DNA of 64,000 nt, taken from positions 372,001-436,000 of the forward strand of contig JAPMXV010000031.1 of the NCBI GenBank assembly GCA_026936335.1, written 5' to 3'. This document shows, one piece after another, positions 60,298-64,000 of the stretch. The translations under genes were made by a program, and so were the position numbers. The notes below the pieces were generated by a model. That model was given only the letters and a program-made list of their open reading frames with translations, had not been told where the DNA came from and did no database searches. The first letter of the stretch is position 1. Every line of letters begins with the position of its first letter. This DNA is from Mantamonas sphyraenae. Taxonomy: Eukaryota; CRuMs; Mantamonadidae.

Positions 60298-61932
60298 TCA
60301 AAAGTAGTCAAACTTGCCAGCGTTGGGGTTGTCTTGCTGTTGCTGTTGGTTGATGTTGTAGCTGTAGGTAGGAGGGGCGTCGTAGGTGATGGGCTGCATC
60401 GGAACAGAGGTCGGTTCGTCCTCGTACTCGGGCGGGGCATTGGGATGGCGGGATGCAGATGTGGTGGAGGTGGAGGTGGAAGTGGCAGCAGGTGCAGAAG
60501 GACGCACGTCGCGCTTGGTGTAGTCGTCGTTTGAGGTATTGCTGTTGGCGGGTTGCGGTTGCTGCATGAGGTCTTGGAGGACGTTTCCTACGAGACCCTG
60601 GTTGTCCTGGATGAGTTGGAGCAGGGCCTCGCGTTGCTGCGGGGTGAGGTTGCTTGTATCCAGCTGGGTGTTGAGCTGGCCGCCGGTGTTTGCGTGCATA
60701 GTGCGCACGGTGACGGTTTCCCTATCGCTGGCCGCTGTCGCGGCGATCAGAGGGGCGCGGTTTGCCTTTGCCCTGCTGTTGTCTACTTGGTGGTTGGCAA
60801 TGGTCTGGTCTGGCTCGCCGTAACAGCAGCCGTTGCGGTAGTAGGCGTTCTTTTCAATCTCCTTGATGAAGCCTGCAAAGAGCAGGAGGTGGAAGTATGC
60901 GCCTTCGATGACATAGAGCTTGCCCTTGTGGATGTCGCTGTCGAAAAAGTCGTCTGCGAACAGCTGAGTGACGTCGCAGGTGTTGCCGTGGGCAAGGCTC
61001 TCAAACGGGGGTGGGATCAAGCAGGGGGTGTACACCCAGAAGATGGTGTGGATGAGTTTCCACACCGCGAGGGCAGCGTAGGCCCACAGGTTGTACAGCG
61101 TGCGAAGAGATCTGCGGAAGCCCTCGGCCTGGCCGATGCAAGGGCTGAGGACGATGCCGAGGATGGCGATGATGGTGCGAAGGATGAGCTGGACGAGGCA
61201 GAGGACGTAGACAACGACGGTGAAGTTGCCAATCATGGCCGGAATCATGCCGAAGCGCAGGATGATGGTGAAGATCCAGACAAAGAAGCTGAGGAAGAAG
61301 TTGGCGATGGGGTCGCACTCGGGCACGCCCTCCTTGGGCTCCTGTTTGAAGAAGCACGGGGCAATGAGGCAGAGGGCACAGAGTCCAGCGAGGGCAAAGA
61401 GGGCTGGGAAGAGGATGGACGCTGTGATGGGATCGATGGGGCAGTCTTCGCTGTAGGACGCGGAGAAGCCGTAGCGGTAGCGTTCGCCGTCCGAGGCTTT
61501 CACGGTGGAGGTGGAGCATGTCTCGTTGCCTGTGACGGCGTAGGAGCTGGTGGGCAGGCACTTGAAGCCCGACTGGTCAAACACAGTCCAAGACGGAGGG
61601 TCTGGCGTGGGAGTGGAGCTGGGGAAGCGGCTGGAACTGGATCTTGTGCCTTGGGTGTAGATCCCCTGCGGCGAGCAGTATGCACACACAGTTGTGCCAG
61701 GCGTGCGCGTGGAGCTGCTGGAAGAGGAGGAGGAGGAGGAGGAGGAGGAGGAGGAGGACGAGTCGGATTCAGAGATGAAGCGTGCTGTGGCGCAGTCGTG
61801 GCAATTTTTGAACTGCGCACAAAAATCCTTGACTTGGCCGCTGTTCCTCTCTGCAGTGGTTACGGCGAGGATGGGCACCACTGAAACCATCACGATGATG
61901 GCGAGCATAGATAGAGCCAGGCGCGGGCGCAT
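60298..61932 (-). CDS. Multi-pass membrane protein with PSI-like Cys domain and PPxY tail
   Basis: 544 residues, single exon, starting MRPRLALSMLAIIVMVSVV (signal peptide). Residues 30-150 form a Cys-rich luminal segment (FCAQFKNCHDCATARF, CAYCSPQG) like a PSI domain, interrupted by a poly-Ser run encoded by a GAG/GAA-type repeat. Then come about five hydrophobic segments (ASILFPALFALAGLCALCL; FFLSFFVWIFTIILRFGM; VVVYVLCLVQLILRTIIAIL; LWAYAALAVWKLIHTIFWV; AYFHLLLFAGFI). The cytosolic tail is Gln/Asn/Thr/Pro-rich with two PPxY motifs (PPEYEDE, PPTYSYN), docking sites for Nedd4-type WW-domain ubiquitin ligases. I do not recognise the family. Such tails are seen in endosomal adaptors that recruit Nedd4 ligases. 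Confidence 0.72.
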   Translation of the reverse strand: MRPRLALSMLAIIVMVSVVPILAVTTAERNSGQVKDFCAQFKNCHDCATARFISESDSSSSSSSSSSSSSSSSSTRTPGTTVCAYCSPQGIYTQGTRSSSSRFPSSTPTPDPPSWTVFDQSGFKCLPTSSYAVTGNETCSTSTVKASDGERYRYGFSASYSEDCPIDPITASILFPALFALAGLCALCLIAPCFFKQEPKEGVPECDPIANFFLSFFVWIFTIILRFGMIPAMIGNFTVVVYVLCLVQLILRTIIAILGIVLSPCIGQAEGFRRSLRTLYNLWAYAALAVWKLIHTIFWVYTPCLIPPPFESLAHGNTCDVTQLFADDFFDSDIHKGKLYVIEGAYFHLLLFAGFIKEIEKNAYYRNGCCYGEPDQTIANHQVDNSRAKANRAPLIAATAASDRETVTVRTMHANTGGQLNTQLDTSNLTPQQREALLQLIQDNQGLVGNVLQDLMQQPQPANSNTSNDDYTKRDVRPSAPAATSTSTSTTSASRHPNAPPEYEDEPTSVPMQPITYDAPPTYSYNINQQQQQDNPNAGKFDYF

Positions 61933-62154
61933 GCTGGGCTTTGGCTTGGTCGGGAGGAGGTTGTGTGGATTTGTCTGGAGGAGTAGGTGCGGGAGTCGGG
62001 TGGGGGAGAGGGGGAGGGGGTTGGGAAGACATGGTGGAGGGTTTGTGGACACCGTGTACGGTGGGAAGTTGGTGCGAGTGCAGTGGTGAAGCAGGAGAGG
62101 GACGGGCGCTGGGTTGGGTAATCTTTTTTCTTCTCTGCTCACCAACCTGAACAC
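61933..62154. promoter_or_regulatory. Bidirectional promoter region, 222 bp
   Basis: Spacer between the divergent PSI/PPxY gene (minus) and JmjC gene (plus), both encoding signal-peptide proteins. A short pyrimidine-rich stretch (62123-62139) precedes the JmjC start. No defined element. Confidence 0.35.
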
Positions 62155-63320
62155 ATGACGAGAGTTGAGAGCGCGCTGTGTGTGTGGCTGTGCGTGGTGG
62201 GCATGTGTGCAGTGGTGGAGGGGCGGTATTTTGTGAACGAAACATACCCCGTTGTGAAAAACAGCCGGCCTGTGCCGCGGGTGTCGAATTTGACGCTGGA
62301 AGAGTTTTACACGACGTACACGCGGGGTCTGCAGCACCCCGTAGTGCTGACAGGCCTGACGGATGACTGGCCTGCACGCAAAAAGTGGACGCTGGACTTT
62401 TTCAAGAAGGAGCTGGGGGACGTGAGCGTGGAGGTGTCGGACCACGCGGAGCGCGTGCTGCAGGGATGGACGATTGGACGGTACATCGAGTATCTGGAGA
62501 CGACGAACGACGAACGGCCGCACTACATGTCCAACTGGGAGTTTGGGGACACGCACAAAGAGCTGCTAGAGGACTTTACTGTGCCGCACCTTTTCCGCTT
62601 CAACTGGGCGCAGTACCACGAAAAGGTCAAGGTAAGCAGACGGGTTGAGGACCATGTGGAATGGGCACCGGAACGTGTGCAGGAGGCAGGGCGGAGGCTG
62701 GGGCACGCGAGTGGAGGGTTGTGGGAGCGAGAGGGCCGGTTGCGTTGAACGAAAGCTCGAGAAAGTGCTCACACACACGCACACACGGGTGGGCACGGCA
62801 GGAGGAGATGCGGTGGATCTTTGTGGGTGCGCGCGGGTCGTACAGCCAGATGCATACGGACATGATGGACACGAGCGCGTGGCTGGCGCAACTGCAAGGA
62901 CGGAAACGCTGGGTGCTGTATCCGCCGTTCATGTCGCCGTTTTTGTCGAAGCAGGAGTCTGAAGAGGCGGTGGATGCGTTTGCGCCAGACTTTGAGCGGT
63001 TCCCGCACTATGGACGCTGTCTGAACTATGGTGCGCTGGAGACGGTGCTGGAACCGGGAGATGTGATCTTTGTGCCGAGCAAGTGGTGGCATCAGGTGAT
63101 CAATCTGGACACCAGCATCGCGCTGACAATCAACTACATCGACGCAAGCAACATTGACAACGTGATGACGCTGCTGGATGAGCAGGCGGAGGTGAGGGCG
63201 GCCAAGGGTCGGGAGCCGTCGGAGTTCCACAACTGGCTGCGCACAAAGGTGCAGAAGGGCAAGTTTGCACGACAGATTGCACAGCGGAGCAGGTGGATGC
63301 ATGCGAAGGAGGAGCTGTGA
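62155..63320 (+). CDS. Secretory-pathway JmjC/cupin-8 Fe(II)-2-oxoglutarate oxygenase
   Basis: The model is join(62155..62631, 62802..63320), 331 aa. The intron (AAG|GTAAGC...GGCAG|GAG) is phase 0 and joins YHEKVK to EEMRWIFVGARGS. A signal peptide (MTRVESALCVWLCVVGMCAV) precedes the conserved N-terminal region (RPVPRVSNLTLEEFYTTYTR, HPVVLTGLTDDWPARKKW). The JmjC core has His177 and Asp179 (HTDMMD), His256 (KWWHQV), and GRKRWVLYPP for 2-oxoglutarate binding. There is no evident TM or ER-retention motif at the C-terminus (MHAKEEL ends in EEL, not KDEL). ER-lumen JmjC proteins (JMJD8-like, and the related PTDSR group) are known, so luminal protein hydroxylation is plausible. Substrate unknown. 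Confidence 0.87.
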
Positions 63321-63402
63321 GGAGAGGGGTGCAATGAAGGAGGGACGATGATGAAGTTGGAACGTTTGTTGGTCTCGCAGATTTGTGTGTGAGCCAATGC
63401 AA

Positions 63403-64000
63403 TCAAACAAAGGACTGGACGTTTTGGGCGTTGCCAAACACAACCTGTGTGGCAGCCGAGTCGAGGGCAGCCTTTGCGGCGGCGTTGACGTCGGCTGTGG
63501 TGACGGCGTCGATGGCGGCGCTGAGCTCCTGGGCGTCGCCTGCATCAAACATAAGCTGCTTGGCGAGATGTGCGGCCTGGAATCGATCGGAGTCGAGGAC
63601 GTTGGCAACGTGAGCCTTGAGCTGGGCCTTTGCGGCGGCAACCTCTTCGTCGGTGGCGCTTTCGCGGAGCTGGGCGACGATGGCCTGGCCAAAGTCGTTT
63701 GCGCTGGCTGCGTCGGTGACCATGTACACTCCAAACAGGCCGCCGTCGCGGTAGCTGGATTCAAAGGCGGCCGCGCGGCCACCAAACTGGTTGGCGAGCT
63801 TGGCGAGGCGGCTGTTGGAGCCGTTGCCGAGGCTGACGGCGGGGCCCTTGAGGGGAGCCTGGCTGGGCAGAGTGGAGCCCATAGGGACAGAGACAGTGAG
63901 ACCAGCGTGCCACATGCCCTTGGAGCCACCGAGGAGGGTGGAGAGGACGCCCAGGGCGATGCGGTTGCCGTCGGTCCAGGAAGCGCCGTTGAATGCAATG
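63403..64000 (-). CDS. Mitochondrial M16 peptidase-family subunit (QCR2/MPP-like), C-terminal part
   Basis: The reading frame is open from the right edge (64000) to the stop at 63403, about 198 residues, so the N-terminal part is missing. The segment includes ALGVLSTLLGGSKGMWHAGL, the AFESSYRDGGLFGVYM block and VAAAKAQLKAHVANVLDSDR, the C-terminal M16 domain pattern shared by complex III core proteins and mitochondrial processing peptidase. The Ala-rich character and weak conservation of the glycine loop favour a complex III core-2 (QCR2) type protein over a catalytic MPP subunit. The zinc motif HxxEH, if present, would be outside the window. Ends AQNVQSFV. Confidence 0.75.
   Translation of the reverse strand, partial: IAFNGASWTDGNRIALGVLSTLLGGSKGMWHAGLTVSVPMGSTLPSQAPLKGPAVSLGNGSNSRLAKLANQFGGRAAAFESSYRDGGLFGVYMVTDAASANDFGQAIVAQLRESATDEEVAAAKAQLKAHVANVLDSDRFQAAHLAKQLMFDAGDAQELSAAIDAVTTADVNAAAKAALDSAATQVVFGNAQNVQSFV

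Noticed and set aside
1-64000. Bacterial, viral or mobile-element origin of any part
   Set aside because: No integrase, reverse transcriptase, transposase, terminal repeats, operon-like Shine-Dalgarno starts or phage genes are visible. Genes in all regions contain GT-AG introns or eukaryote-specific domains.

Overview
This is nuclear DNA from a unicellular eukaryote, read from 29 protein genes that are mostly of eukaryotic families: DCAF6, EMC6, UBC9, RNase H1 with its hybrid-binding domain, two SLC25 mitochondrial carriers, a FYVE protein, a dual-specificity phosphatase and a mitochondrial M16 peptidase-family subunit. I could place 18 short GT-AG introns (70-382 nt), and TAA, TAG and TGA all act as stops, so the code is standard. 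An LRRC23 (radial-spoke) orthologue implies a motile cilium at some life stage. A seven-helix membrane protein fused to a TKL kinase and a giant family-4 glycosyltransferase fit a flagellated protist or an early-branching flagellated fungus. I cannot name the taxon from sequence alone. I saw no tRNA, rRNA, transposon or CRISPR array.

The genome is very compact. By my exon models about 58 of 64 kb is coding, start codons of head-to-head pairs lie 45-223 bp apart, and convergent stops lie 12-82 bp apart or overlap. Left part (1-18.4 kb): the 3' end of a DUF547 gene; a minus-strand run of DCAF6-like, 7TM-TKL kinase and RRM/RS protein; a small membrane protein; then a tight minus-strand run of a coiled-coil protein, RETSAT, a C6H2-finger/ankyrin protein and an SLC25 carrier. 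EMC6, a dual-specificity phosphatase and a pyrimidine-nucleotide-type carrier follow.

The centre (18.6-45.1 kb) holds three giant plus-strand genes in tandem: a secretory-pathway receptor-like protein (kelch, a new Cys repeat, two VWD modules, one TM; about 1955 aa), a multi-pass family-4 glycosyltransferase (about 3600 aa) and an almost pure leucine-rich-repeat protein (about 2935 aa, six LRR blocks). Each is interrupted by one or three single-base frame breaks, five in total and all of the same sign. When one base is counted back per break, each gene length becomes divisible by three. These look like sequence errors, though recoding is not excluded.

The right part (45.2-64 kb) is a dense mix: ankyrin-FYVE, a triple MRH lectin, a sirtuin, a Nudix hydrolase, a membrane-anchored EEP phosphodiesterase, UBC9, a UPF0489 protein, a small coiled-coil protein, RNase H1, LRRC23, a lipid-anchored mini-LRR protein, a PSI/PPxY multi-pass protein, a secretory-pathway JmjC oxygenase and a partial M16 peptidase-family subunit. 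Gene order shows no pathway logic; the linkage is of housekeeping, trafficking, ubiquitin/SUMO, mitochondrial and ciliary genes. Introns often carry CA-repeat tracts just upstream of the acceptor.
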